DNA of 64,000 nucleotides from Fennellomyces sp. T-0311 (GCA_025266875.1 JALLLT010000062.1:107676-171675), one strand, 5' to 3'. Positions 35,249-47,509 are shown, counted from the stretch's first letter. Notes: generated by a model from the letters alone, not told the origin. Translations and numbers: made by a program.

Positions 35249-35751
35249 ATACACTGCGCAAAATTAGAAGTATCTGTAACTTTCAAAGGTTACAGAAAGT
35301 TACAGATAGTTGCAGTACGGATGGGGCCCGTGAGAATGTACAGGGACCCCGAAATTTTATCGCGATGGATGTTGATTAGAGTACAAAAATAGACAATGTC
35401 AATATCGGCAGCAGTATTCCGAAGTGTAACGTTCAAAAGTGCAACCAAAAAAGCAAACGGCTGAACCTAGTTTGGGCAGGAGCACTGTATTTTCTGTGCA
35501 ACAAGAAGACTGCTTGGAAATTGTCGGCAGGGCAAGAGCAGAATGATCATTTATCTTTAGTTTGCTTAGAAATAAAAAATACATTGAGAGAAAAATGCAG
35601 TATGCTGCGTTGTAGTATAAAAAGGTAGCTGATTTTTAAGCAATGGCGTTGGAAAAATGGTTGTAATGAAGTTAATTCTTCAATGGCAAGACAATCACAT
35701 GGGTAATTCTTAAGTTAATGTTGTAGATATAAAGTCAACCGTTCTTAGAAT

Positions 35752-36012
35752 GCCAAGGACGCACATATGCTTAAACTTCTAGACGCGTCCTTGTAATGAA
35801 AAAGTGTCATGCAACTCTATATTATGCAGCTTACTATTTTTACCGACAGTCTGAATGTAGGACAGCATCCAAAACGGGCAATCTATTGTATTGAAAAACG
35901 TGATAGTAATGCGTATTAAACTGACGTCTAAGGGATCAAGCAATGCCGCCAAGAGGGAAAGATACACAGCCAAGAGGATGACGGATGGCCAAGAGAAAGA
36001 CATGCTGCCAAG
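35752..36012 (+). promoter_or_regulatory. GCCAAG cluster and TATA box upstream of tnp2, copy C
   Basis: GCCAAG is found at 35752, 35948, 35969, 35988 and 36007. The last four are spaced 21, 19 and 19 bp, about two helical turns, so they face one side of the DNA. A TATA box (GATATAAAAG) follows at about 36068 and the tnp2 start at 36144. Copy D has the same array at 50972, 50993, 51012 and 51031. Confidence 0.6.
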
Positions 36013-36143
36013 GAAACATGTTCGTAGCGTGCATGTATTTGTAGGGACGTTTTGTTTATGTGAAAAGATATAAAAGCAGAATAAGAAGGCTGCCAGAAAA
36101 ATCTACATTAACACCTCCTTTACAACACCCACCCATATCATCG

Positions 36144-39100
36144 ATGCCGGGACAACCTACTTACCTATGTGTGTGTACACGCTGCACCGGCAGAAATCGG
36201 CCAGGGAGATATGTGACAGACGAAGTATACCGCGCTCACTTTGAGCAACAAGTTGCTCGAAGACTCAGACGTTGTAAGTCGAAAAAATGGCATAATGGAA
36301 TTGATGATATTAACAGTTGTATAGTCACCCCACCTACTACCACTGCTGCCAGCCATCAGACCGAAGATCAATCCGAACCAATGGCTATCGATGACGAAGT
36401 TGACAACGATGGTAGGTCTGCAACATATCACTGAAAGATAGCTTACTGATGAAAAATAGAAGCTTTGCCTGGAAACTGGGATGTAGGTACAGCAGAGCCT
36501 ACCCTGGAGCCGCTACTGCAAGAGTCATTCGACGATCCGATCAACCAGGATCAAAACGAAATGAATGAGAACATGGAGAACCAGTTCGATTCTTTGCTGA
36601 ACGGCGATGAAGGCGATGACCAAGGTTGGTTAAGAAGATGCTAAACAAAAAAGCCGGTCGTTAATAAGAAAATATCAGATATGTCCGTTGACAGCCCAGC
36701 TACTATGGTAGCCCTACGCCTAATTGATATGATCCCACAGCCATACCTTTTCGTCTTCATGTTCATCGTTCTCTTCCAGCTCCATTACCTCTCGGAACGA
36801 ACGACCGCCATCCTGATCACCTTCATCGTGACCTTGCTTGCCACCCTTCCCATCCCTGAAAGGTTCAACTTCCCTGAAACCTTGGCCACCATCCGCCACT
36901 ATGTGGGCTTCGATCAATTGACGGATACACTTACCATGTATGTCGCTTGCTCCAAGTGCCACGCCATATATCTCCCGGAACGTGCTCGAGATACATGCAC
37001 TACCACGGCTTTGAATGGAAACGTATGCGGAAATGCCCTGTTCAAGATATCGACTGTCGGTGGGCGTCGTGTTCGTGGGGCTCCACTTAAGCAGTACGCA
37101 TACTACAAGCTAGGGCACAGCCTCAAAAGGCTTTTCACGCGCAACGGCTTTGAGGACAAGATCATCGAATGGAGACAGGATCTCTTCAATGGCACCGAGT
37201 TTCGCGACATTTACCACGGTTTGAAATGGAACAGGCTCAAAGATGCAAACCGCATTCCTTTTGTTGCTGACGATCACTCATTGATGCTCACGCTCAATGT
37301 CGACTGGTTCGCACCTTTTGACAGCGGTTACTCTTGCGGCGCTATATACCTTACGGTCAATAACCTACCCCGTGCGGATCGATTCAAAACGGAAAACGTC
37401 GTCCTTATGGGCGTCATGCCTGGGCCACGCGAACCAAAGACCTACGAAATGAATAATTATTTGGAGCCCCTCGTGGATGATCTTCTTGCCTTCTATGCGG
37501 GTGTTCGTATGAAAACTTTCAAGTACCCAAGAGAAACCATGGTACGCGCCGCTCTGTTGAATGTCGCTTGCGATATCCCGGCCAGCCGTAAGGTGTGCGG
37601 CTTCACGGCACATTCCAGTACACGTGCTTGCAATAAGTGCAACCGCGAGTTTGTCACCGATCAGGAGACTGGCAATATGGTCTACGCCGGTACGGACATT
37701 CCCCATGCAAGCTTGCGAACCAAACGAAGCAATCGTATTGCAGCCGACAACTGGAGAAACGCAGCGACCCAGGCTGAGCGGCAAAGACTTGAACGAGAGC
37801 ATGGCACCCGCTGGTCACAGCTTCACAGGCTTAGCTACTTTGACCCAGTACGATGCACCATAATTGACCCTATGCACAATCTTTTCCTTGGCACAGCTGC
37901 TCGTATGGTCAAAGTCTGGAGGACCCGGGGCGTCTTCACGGAATCGGTGCTCAAGAATATGCAAGAGATTGCCGATCGTGTTGTGCTGCCCTCTGGGATG
38001 CCGACGCTTCAGCGCAAGATCGAGCGAAAATTTGGCTTCATGACGGCGGATGATTGGAAGGTGTGGACCTTGGTGTACCCCCTTACGTGCTCCAGGGGGT
38101 TTTGCTCCCAGACTATTACGAACACTGGATGCTGTTTGTCGATGCCTGTCGATTGTTGGCGCAAACGAGGATCACGTATGACAATATCGCCGATGCACAC
38201 CAGAAACTTGTCGAATTCGTAGACAACTGTGCGATGTTATACGATGATTCCATTGTGACGCCCAACATGCACCTCCATCTCCACCTCCGCGAAGTTCTGC
38301 AAGACTTTGGCCCCATCTATGCGTTCTGGTTGTTCAGTTTTGAGAGATACAATGGGTATATGAAGGATGCTGATACCAACCAGAAGGATTGCTTCGAGGT
38401 CACGTTTATGAAGCGATTCATTGAGAAGACTGGTGCCATTGATTTCGTTCAGGCCGAGGCTGCTCGCTTTGGGAGGAATTCGGCCGAGCTCAGGATGCTG
38501 CTACAGATTGCTGGACAATCTTCTCGTCACGTACTGCAGCAGGGCCCAAGTACCTTCGATTATGAAACGTTCATCAGCTACTCTATGAATCCAAGCCTAT
38601 CCACCAATGTCACTGGATCTGAGCCGCTGCCCCCTTCGACTGCGATCACCATGAGCGATGGCGTTGACGCAAACCTTAGCGAAGAACACCACGCACACTT
38701 GCTTGAGTACTATGCGTATACGTATGGTACGGCTGTTTTGCCTGCGAGTGACGGGATTCCAGCTCATGCGTTTGCCATGCGGAAGGCTGAGAAGTTTCGG
38801 ACGATTGAAATCTTCGGGCAAACATATCGATCGGCAGCTGCAGCATCCTCGCGCGGATCCTACATTCAGGTTGTCTATTGGCGCGGTGAGCAACCTGGCG
38901 CGTACACCGGCCGTGTGCAGTATTACTTCAAGCATTCACTGGTTGTCAATGGCTCATCAGTGGTCCATCATCTCGCTTTCGTTCGTTGGTACCGCACCGT
39001 ACCGGAATCCCACCAGCGATTCACTTTAGGCGGCCTTGAAGAATGGCTATGGCAGTTCACAGATGAACGCTACGATTGTATCATACCTGTTCACCGCATC

Positions 39101-39196
39101 CACTCACAAGTCGCTGTTGTTGCTCATGGGCCGCAAGATGACGTGCAAACAGCCAGGATGGTTGTGATTCCGTTGCCAAAACGGATTACTGTTTAA
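36144..39196 (+). pseudogene. tnp2: CACTA transposase tnp2, copy C (one frameshift)
   Basis: Same three-exon structure as copy D: exon 1 from 36144 (MPGQPTYLCVCTRCTGRNRPG), a short acidic exon, and a main exon from about 36679. Domains are as in D. One T is missing at about 38079 relative to D, in a C-rich run, which shifts the frame after MTADDWKVWTLVY. The remaining C-terminus continues in the next frame to 39196 and is otherwise undamaged. A homopolymer sequencing error is possible, but the accessory gene of this copy is also frameshifted. Confidence 0.9.
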
Positions 39197-39278
39197 AAAA
39201 ATAAAAAATTGTTCTTGACAAAGGTCCAAAACTTTACTCAAAAATTGGCTACTAAAAGAAGCAGGAAAAAAAAGGCTT

Positions 39279-40519
39279 TTATTGTTGCTGAGGTCGGCGC
39301 ACAGCCCACGAAGGCAACCTGCTCGCCAGCTCGGGTGTCAACACGAAGTCGCACTCGAGGTCCACTGGTCTACGCTCGATTCTACCAGTGGCACTTCCAC
39401 GACCAGTGCCCACTCGGCGTCGTACGTTGCGACCTTCCTCGACAGAGTTGCCGTTGTCGTTGCTGTCGCTTCTTCTGCGGCGGCTTCCTGCTGGTGGCGG
39501 CGACCGGTTGCCAACTTCCTCACCGCTGTCAGCTGATCCAGTTTCTTGAAGTACTGGACAGCCTACATATGCATACAACTTCTAGCTTAAAAACAAATAC
39601 CCTTCACTTAAAATTTGGTTACCTGTTGGGAGCGATAGCCCACCTTGTAGACGTTGACAACCTTATCACTTCCGTCAGCTTCGCCATCTGTCAACTCTGG
39701 AGACATACACTCCCGAGCGAGAAGTGCACTCCCGCCTTGGAACGGGGATCCCTCTGCCTCGAGCAAGTCCACATTATCAGCATACGACTGACAGCGCGCA
39801 TCATGCTTCTATATATGACCAGTTTTTCTTTTTAAGTGCCACCTTCCTTGTTGAAAATCGTTTATTGACTCTTACCTCTCGCACACGCTGGTACCGGCGC
39901 TTGTCGTCGTTTTGCTCCTCCTTTCGCTGTTCGCTCATGCGTGCATCATCACGGCGGGAGCGAAAAATGTTGTGCACCTTCTCGCGCACAGTCTTTTTGT
40001 CTACCTGGCAGCTTGGTCTGCCACAAACCCAGTTAACCACTTCCGTGGCCAGCTGGTTGTTCGGTGCCCTGTTGAAGTATACACCCAGATCGAACTCTCT
40101 GGGTGACTCTTCGTTGGCAAGCGACTCCAATTTCTGATGGATGAGGTCCTATGTCACTACGCGTATCAGGCTAAAGCAGTATCAGCATTGCATTATTTTT
40201 TTATTACCTTTGCGTGCTTGATCTCTTCACCAGTATATGCTCGGACAGCAGGGGCAGTAGGCGCACTGACTACAGGGGCAGCGGGTTGCACGCTCTGCTG
40301 CGCAGCATACAGGGCGCTTAAGTCCCGCAAGCGACCTTCATATTCCTCCTGCCTGGCTTGCACACGACGGTACTCGCCCAAGAGATATCGCAACTGGGCC
40401 TGAATATCATCAGGCACACCAGTTGCTTGGTGCAGGGTCCGGCGATCGTTGAATGACAGCTCCTCATCACTGCTATCGCCACTGTTACTGTTGCCAAGAG
40501 TGAAGTTAAAGTTGGACAT
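39279..40519 (-). pseudogene. CACTA accessory protein, copy C (one frameshift)
   Basis: Four exons parallel to copy D. Exon 1 begins at 40519 (MSNFNFTLGNSNSG), exon 2 covers about 40125-39885 and exon 3 about 39835-39632. The final exon starts near 39565. Relative to D, one base is missing near 39507, so the spliced frame enters an Ala/Thr-rich run and stops at 39338. The D-like basic C-terminus ending LPSWAVRRPQQQ is in another frame, ending at 39279. The rest is conserved. Confidence 0.7.
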
Positions 40520-40689
40520 CTAGACTATGCGTAAGTATAAGCATTTACGTAAATTAAACAGCGAACATTACGGTAATTGGAGCGAGCTGAGGTAAGATAA
40601 AGCGGTATGAAATGGATACTTTCCAACATGGTGTTTACACTTTATATATTTGGTACTGCCGCCACGTTAGGTGGCAAGCGTCGCAACGG

Positions 40690-41340
40690 CTATAAAAGTC
40701 GACTACGGAGCTCGGGTTCTTTTCTCTTCCTTTAACTTTTTCTCTTCAGTTTTATCAATGTAGTCCATGAGTGCCAAGGTAATAACAGTGCTGTTTCCTT
40801 CGCGCTGCCTCCATATAATCATTGACTTTTTCCAAAGCACAGCACTACCGATTGTATTCAAGGCATTATCCTCTCTTTTCGTTGACACCGGAGCTTTTCT
40901 GGCCAGAACACCGAGCATATCACAACATGGTAAGCACCCTCTCAAAGCGTGGTCTGTTGTACTTTTCTTAACAGCATCTCTTCCTTTGCAGCCATCACTC
41001 CATTTCGCAAACTAAATCAATCAAGGTGCGTATAATTCGTAAACGACATTGCAAGTGAACTAATAAAATCTTAAGAATAGGCTTGCCCGCACTCGTATTA
41101 TTTCAAAACTGTAAGGTATTCTGCTTACTTTTTCTCCACTGTACATGTTTTCTAACTTTCTCCATTCTAGTTACCGTCATGCCACCCTTTTCTCCGGAGT
41201 TCTTTACTCCTTCTGGTGTTCCTTACGCCGTCCATCGTTATTTTCCTGGTTGACTAGTCGCTAGTGATTTATGTAGACAGATAGAAATTTCACCCATTGT
41301 ATACTCCTTTCTGAAAATAAAAATGCTTTGCTGCTATAAT
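40690..41340 (+). other. Terminal transcription unit of CACTA C
   Basis: A TATA box (CTATAAAAG, about 40690) precedes a pyrimidine-rich leader and ATG at 40767. Donor and acceptor pairs are apparent: GTAAGC at about 40930 to TTTGCAG, GTGCGT at about 41024 to CTTAAG, and GTAAGG at about 41113 to TTCTAG. AAAATAAAAATG near 41320 could be a polyadenylation signal. In C, one spliced frame of about 104 codons runs from MSAKVITVLF to VHRYFPG. In D an extra base breaks that frame, and the remaining peptide differences are mostly non-synonymous. Coding is therefore unproven, but the transcript structure is conserved. Confidence 0.4.
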
Positions 41341-41757
41341 CATAATTACCACCACCAATTTTGCCAGTTGCGCAACTAAAATTAGCGATACTATTGCTGA
41401 AAAAATATGCTATTCAACATCGGATGCTTCTTCCGAAATCAATAAGCAACGTCCCAGTACCCCCATCTGTGTACCCTACTACAAAAAAGCTTCTAACCGG
41501 CCGGTGCATTACACAACGATTAAGGTTTACCGCATGGTTGCTAATGCCTTTTACAGCAAAAAAGACGGCACGTCCGATTGGCTGGTGCTTACAAGTATCT
41601 GTAACTTTTAAACTTACAGATACTCGATAATAGTCAGTTTCGTTACAAGTATATGTAACTTTTGAAAGTTACAGAAAGACAAACATATACCCGGCTATCT
41701 GTTTGTTTCCCTGTAACTTTTTTACTTACATATTCTTCTAAAAATGCCCAGTGATAG

Positions 41758-43057
41758 AGGTATCGACGCTATAGTAGAACGTTTGGGACGGACTTACTTT
41801 TGGCCACAGATGAACAAGTCAGTGCGACGTTATATTGCCACTTGTGATATGTGCCAACGTGTCAAGTCGACGAACCAGAAACCAGCCGGCTTACTTCAGC
41901 CACTGCAGCATGCTGAAGGACGATGGCTCTCGATTTCGGTGGATTTCATCACGCAGCTACCGAAGACGCCTCGCAAGTTTGATGCTATTGCCGTTTTTGT
42001 CGATCGATTCTCCAAGCGCGCACATTTTGCTCCTTGCAAGACGACGGACACTGCAGAGGATTTTGCTCACCTGTTCTTGCGCGAGATTTATCGGCAACAT
42101 GGCCTGCCCAACGATATCGTATCAGATCGCGATACTCGTTTCACGTCGAAGTTCTGGGCAGCGCTGACGAAACAGTTGGGGATCAAGAGGAAACTCTCCA
42201 GTAGTTTTCATCCCCAAAGCGACGGACAGACGGAGATCATGAATCGTAGTCTGGAAGACTTGCTACGACACTACGTTGCCTACCAGCAGACGGATAGGGA
42301 CGAATGGTTGCCTATCTTGGAACATACGTATAATGATTCCAAGCATGCATCCACCAATCTGACGCCTTTTTATGCAGATCTGGGACGCCATGTATCGCCA
42401 GCTCTGATCTCCAGCTCTGACGACACGAGCAATGCACATGCTGACGCCCTTGCTCGACGATTGGAGTCTATACGACTCGACGTTACCAAGGCTATCAAGG
42501 ACGCAACGGAGAGACAAGCTAAGTATGCCAACCGGAAGCGACGCGATTTGGAATTTTCTGTTGGTGATCCAGTACTGGTCAAGACGGCAAACTTGAACCC
42601 AGACGTCTACTAGAATGCACCTACCAAGAAATTGCTTCCACGGTGGGCCGGTCCATACAAGGTCATGGAACGAATCGGCTCAGTTGCATACAAGCTCGAC
42701 TTACCGGCGACGATCAAGACACACAACGTCTTTCACGTTAGTGTGTTGAAGCCTTATTCCGAACCAGATGACGTGGAACGACGACCTGAACGGCCACCAC
42801 CAGTCATCACCAATGGATCAGAAGACGAATTCGAGGTTGAAGAAATTCTGGACGAGCGCAAGCGACGAAACAAGTTAGAATACTTGGTCAAGTGGAAGGG
42901 TTACCCCCTTCATGACGCTACTTGGGAACCAGTTTCACACTTGGCTAACGCGCAAGATGTTCTTCGACAGTATCAAGCTTCTAAGGAGACACCGATGCTT
43001 GATGCGGTGCCTAAGAAGCGACGGGGTCGGCCACCCAAACACTTGCGACGCGCATAG
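41758..43057 (+). pseudogene. pol: Ty3-B integrase and chromodomain
   Basis: The HHCC finger is completed by CDMCQRVKS. The catalytic core has its acidic residues in VDFITQLPKTP, IVSDRDTRFTSKFW and GQTEIMNRSLEDLLRHY. After a GPY/F-type segment (RWAGPYKVMERIGSVAYKL) comes the chromodomain: EVEEILDERKRRNKLEYLV, WKGYPLHDATWEPVSHL. A basic AT-hook-like KKRRGRPPK ends the protein at 43055-43057. TAG at 42611-42613 (after NPDVY) is the only stop here and fits CAG to TAG. The chromodomain probably targets integration to heterochromatin. Confidence 0.92.
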
Positions 43058-43487
43058 TAAGGTTTATTTTGGGTGCCCCTTACTCATTTTTCTCGATTTT
43101 TCTAGGAAGACGCGACTCAGACGATCCTGAACTTATTGTTCTTTGACTCTCGGCTTTTCCTGGACGTGCCTATTCTTTGGCGGGGGAAGAGCCTAAGCCG
43201 AGACGTTTTGCCACAATTACGACGACGAGTATTATTGCAGGCAACTCGGCTTGACGATAAATGATCTGTCACTGCTGACTAGGGGTCCAGCATACATACA
43301 ACTTGGACGGACTCAAGGACGGTGCATCATGATTCACATATCGACGAACAAGGGGTTGATGGACGATACCAAGGACGATTGCGAGACGACGAAACAAAGG
43401 GAATTGACTTGGACGACATCGACGGATTGACGGTGAATCCTCCCGACGAATCAACTATGGATATGACGTTATATAGACGGGGGAGAT
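43058..43487 (+). other. Ty3-B 3' untranslated region and polypurine tract
   Basis: No gene is seen. The last bases (AGACGGGGGAGAT, 43475-43487) are the purine-rich primer site for plus-strand synthesis, directly against the 3' LTR. A 61-codon minus-strand frame at 43269-43454 has no supporting feature. Confidence 0.7.
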
Positions 43488-43839
43488 TGTAATGGTGTGT
43501 CCATTACAGATGTTATCCAACCTGCAACCTGGTTGATCGCCATGCAGTATCCATATACCGTATTGATAGACGTAGCATGCGACAACTCATATGGCGCATG
43601 GTTGGATAAGGATATTAGGATTACATATAGCTTAGATGGAATTCGTAGATTGTAGATCATAGACGCCTTAGCTATTACCCCCTAATATCTGACGTATATA
43701 TAAAGCAGGATTCCTGGATACAGGAATCCTCATCGTTTATACCCTCATATAACCGGTTCCACCTTCGGGTTATTGTCTACATTGTCCGACTCACAGCAAC
43801 GTACACGATTGTAAGTATCCTGTGGTCTGCACTGTTACA
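43488..43839 (+). repeat. Ty3-B 3' LTR
   Basis: 352 bp, starting TGTAATGGTGTGTCC and ending GGTCTGCACTGTTACA. It differs from the 5' LTR at about 13 sites by eye, including a small indel in the ATTATCGTAACATTG segment. It is followed by the interrupted tnp2 of CACTA E, beginning CAGGCAACATTTAG. No 5-bp duplication matches the CTTCA before the 5' LTR. Confidence 0.95.
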
Positions 43840-44669
43840 CAGGCAACATTTAGAAGAGCGACTCGGACATTTGCACCAGTTGGTACCTCAGCGGTGGCAA
43901 TGTCAAAACCGGTGTACCATTCCACCAAGTCATCTGTCAAGGGCCTCAAGTAATGGTTCAAGTCTGACATGCTTGCTTCCTTTGGCCCGGGCATTACACC
44001 CACAAGAATGACATTCTCCATTTTGAAACAGTCGGCACGAGGCAGGTTGTTGATCGTAAGGTAGATGGCACTGCAAGAGTATGTCAAATTAAGGTACGGT
44101 GAAAACCAATCAACATTGATCGTCAGCAATAGAGATCGAGGTCTAGCAACAAAAGATTGCTGGTTGGCGTCTTCAACGTTTCGCCACATGTCACCGTCAT
44201 ATATATCCAAGAATGTCCATGCCATACGCCGACGGTAGGTACGCCAGTGCTCCAACTTCGCCTCGAACCCAGGACGCTTGAACATCCTCTCAAGTGAGGC
44301 TCTGAGTGGCTGATAGACAAATGTCTTCACTGGGGTGCGCTGACCTGCAACGTCTTAAAACAATGGTTTGCCACAACGACGATCGTATTGGATGTCACTG
44401 TTGGTGCATTCATCCGAGATGGCAGGTTGTCCTGGTCCAAGGCAATACAGGTAGTGGCATCGAGGACAAGATAGGTAGGTGCGCAGGCGATCAGTCAATG
44501 AGGAGAAGCCAGTATATCGACACAATGTTGCAAGTGACCCTGGCAGCGAAAACGTTGGGAATACCTCTGCAAGCACAATCGTACAAAAGTTGATCAAAAT
44601 GGTAACTGCCCGCTCGGAAAGGAAATGTAGTTGGAAAAGGACAATGAATACCACGGTGAAAGTGAATAG

Positions 44670-44800
44670 TAGGGATCGTCATTCACGGATCCGAAACGGA
44701 TCCGCTCATTTGGAATCCGGATTAGGATCCGGATTATAAAATGGAATCCGGATCCGTTTCGTAAAAATCCGGATCCGATCCGAAATCCGAATAGTAAGAA
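44670..44800. repeat. ATCCGGAT-type subterminal repeats, hAT left end
   Basis: Many overlapping copies of ATCCGGAT, GGATCCG and ATCCGTTTCG in about 110 bp. A matching cluster is at 48545-48705 near the right end. In hAT elements such arrays bind the transposase BED finger, so the same is inferred here. Confidence 0.8.
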
Positions 44801-45151
44801 CAAGCTTCGAGAGAGATCAACGCTTCGTAGAAGGACAAATTAAAAGTAAGTGTATACGCTGATGTTTTTTATTGAATTAGCAGATGTTATATAGTACAGC
44901 AGTCGAAAGCAGCGAGAAAAAAGGAAGAAAAGAGTAGGAAGAAGAAAAAGAAAGGAGAAAGCGAAATAACACTAAGTGTAACGATGGGGAAGAAAATAAA
45001 AACAGATAAGGGTGGCGGGAGAGCAGAATGGCAGAAGCATTGAAAAGTGTTTGTAGGGAAGAAGGGGAGTTAAAGTAAAAAAGAAAAGTGACCGTTGTAA
45101 TGAGCACATAAAAAAAGCTTTTTACAACCACGCACAATCCCCAGCTTGCTG

Positions 45152-47509
45152 TTATTCTTCTCCAAAATACTTGCTCCACGAATCGAGTAGGACACTTGCT
45201 TCGAGTTTCCTGCTACTGAGTCGGTTTCGCTCACTTGGGATGTAGTGCTTTGCGCGAGAGAAAAGGCGTTCGGATCCCGTTGACGATGCAGGAATCGCCA
45301 AGTACCTGCGTGCCATCAGCCTTAGCTCCTGCCAATTGTTCACCTCCCGTTGCCAATACTCCAAAACGATCGAGTTGTTCTCCCCATCACTCTCGTCAGT
45401 GACGGTGTCAGCAGCAGCGTATTTCTCCAGCTGGTCAACGTTCGACCTCTTCTTCTTGATCAAAGCGTCTGGGTTGACCGTGCTTCGTTTTTGGCTCTTG
45501 GACGGCTTGTATGATTGCCATGTATGCTCCACCATTTCTATTGCGTCTGCCCGGTATTCACCCCAGTTCTCGTCCTCCCACCATTCGTACTTGAGGCGTG
45601 GGTCCATGGCAGTAGCAACGGCGTACGCATGACCGTCAGCCTTGCAATAGTAGCCCTGCAACTTTTCCCAGCCGCACTTAGCTGCTTGCACCAATTCAGG
45701 CCAGGTCTAAAAAGTATGATGTAAGTATATGGCATGGGATGACAGTCCTTGGCACGTATATCGACTCACCTTCTTCCATTCTCTTTGGTATGCTTCGAGT
45801 TTCCCTAGCAACCGGTTATAGGCAAGGATAACCAAGTTCATGGTTGCATAGGACGAACCAGACAGCAATGGGGTCATTCTTGCAAATTCATGGAGCAGTT
45901 CGGCCATCTTCTCCAGACATTGCCATTCATAGTCGGTCAGATCGTACTTCTCAAGCCCTGCGATATTTCGGCATGTACTACCATACGAGCGCTTGACTGT
46001 AAGCGCCCTCTGGATCATGCTATAGGTCGAGTTCCAACGAGTACGAACATCGAGGATCAGCTCACGGCGGTCTTCAGTCTCGACTTCGGTGATATCGGCA
46101 TCCTCATTGTCCATGCTTTGCGGTTGATGGCCTACCACCTTGAATGAGTTCCGGTATTGCTCCAGTCTTTGTGGGGATGCCCTGATGGCTACGATTCCTT
46201 TACGCAGCTTACGCAACGTCTCGCCTAAGGTAAGTCATATTATAATTAATATGGAGGTGCACTTCCCTGGTCGGTTTTTCTCTTACCTGCGCTGATAGTA
46301 ATAGGCTCCTCTGTAGTCTGCAACGCTTGCTCTTCATCATCGTACGCCTCTGCTCCCAGTCCCTCGTGCAGAATTGCCTGTGCAGCCAAGTTGATGATAT
46401 GTGTAATGCATGGGATACGATTTTCCTTGGCATTAAAGATGTCGGATCCGACCAGAAACTGCAATTCAACAGCCATCGTATCCATGTTGGATGCATTGTC
46501 TGCCGTCAGGAAAAAGGGCGTCGACAACAGGTCCCACTCGTTCAAGACGTTCATGAAAGCGCCTGCCATGTTCGCACCGGTGTGTGGTCCATTCAGAAGC
46601 TGAAGGCCGATGGCAACAGATTGCTGCTTCCATTCTTCATCGATCCAATGGGCTGTGATACCAAGGAACGGGACTCTCCATTCGCTCGTCCAAGCATCGA
46701 CAGTGTACGAAAGGTACGGCTGACTTTTCAGGATACCATCCATACGGCTTCTGTAAAGCTGGTACACGTCGAGCAAATCACGGGAGATGGTAGTGTCACT
46801 GGGGAGCTTTATGTGGGTGATACTCGGAGCGGATTGCACGAGATTCAGCAACCTTTGGAAGTATACGTTCTTGACAATGGCGAATGGCAATGCCGCAGAC
46901 ACAATGAACAGGCAAAGCAGTCTGCGGAAGAGCTCGGGATCGAAAGGCTGGAAGCTCGCCGTGGCGTTTGACAGGTACCCATGGAGCGTATTTCCCTGTG
47001 GTGGTGCATTGCGGGCCGTGTCCTTGTTAACGCCATGTTTGGACAAGTGTTTGGTCAATCCAGTAGTTGTTCCCTTCGGATCCTTGAAGCGTACACCGCA
47101 GAGTCCCTTGCCCAGCGGGTATTGGCAGTGGAAGTACGTGATGGCTGTCGTAGCGTCTTGCTTCGCCTCGAACCACTGGTACACCCAGCTTTTGCGTGCT
47201 TTTACCCCTTTTCTGGTGGCCTGGTCTTGGCTCGAAGTAGGCGCAACAGAATCAGCCTCATTGCTGGTGTCATTGTCTTCGTTTTCGAAATCAGTCGACA
47301 TGGTGGAAAGCTGGCGGTCGATGGACATAGAGCTGCCCTCTCGCTCGTTCATGGAAGAGTCCTAAAGGAAATGATGAGAATATGTTAGAGCAGGTAATTC
47401 AGGATGTACTTATTGGCAGCACAGGACAACTTACTTCTTGGGCGAGTACGTTATCATCACGTGTAGTTGAAGTGCGCTTACCGAGGATAGAGAAAGCTGG
47501 TGGATTCAT
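45152..47509 (-). CDS. hAT transposase, intact
   Basis: Four exons on the minus strand: 47509-47435, 47361 to about 46291, about 46228 to 45770, and about 45705 to 45152. The 25-codon first exon (MNPPAFSILGKRTSTTRDD) joins in frame to DSSMNEREGSSM. A BED-type zinc finger follows (SWVYQWFEAKQD, CQYPLGKGLCGVRF, LTKHLSKHG). The RNase H-like core has acidic residues in YLSYTVDAWTSEW and FFLTADNASNMD, and DVRTRWNSTYSM lies in exon 3. The C-terminal hAT dimerisation domain is clear (WQELRLMARRYLAIPASST then GSERLFSRA). No stop or frameshift is seen in about 780 codons. With good TIRs and target duplication, this element is a candidate active hAT. Confidence 0.9.

Larger units (their letters stand above)
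35252..41754. mobile_element. CACTA element copy C
   Basis: 6503 bp with left end CACTGCGCAAAATTAGAAG and inverted right end CACTGGGCATTTTTAGAAG. The target duplication is ATA (35249-35251 and 41755-41757). Next to both ends are repeated TCTGTAACTTT units, some in palindromes. The interior is almost identical to copy D: tnp2, convergent accessory gene and terminal unit. One-base deletions break both main genes, so movement would need help from another copy such as D. Confidence 0.97.
19563..43839 (+). mobile_element. Ty3-B chromodomain LTR retrotransposon, expanded by nested insertions
   Basis: The element has two LTRs (19563-19916 and 43488-43839), a primer binding site, gag, protease, reverse transcriptase, RNase H, integrase and chromodomain in canonical Ty3 order, and a polypurine tract. 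Five insertions interrupt it: solo LTR 21710-21938, CACTA B 23496-29429, a DDE transposon 29805-34111, solo LTR 34424-34729 and CACTA C 35252-41754. Removing them and their duplications leaves about 5 kb, a normal Ty3 size. The LTRs differ at roughly 13 positions, so the element is not recent. Its two flanks do not share a target duplication. Confidence 0.95.

Noticed and set aside
46327..46971. 214-codon plus-strand frame
   Set aside because: Antisense to the intact hAT transposase exon 2.
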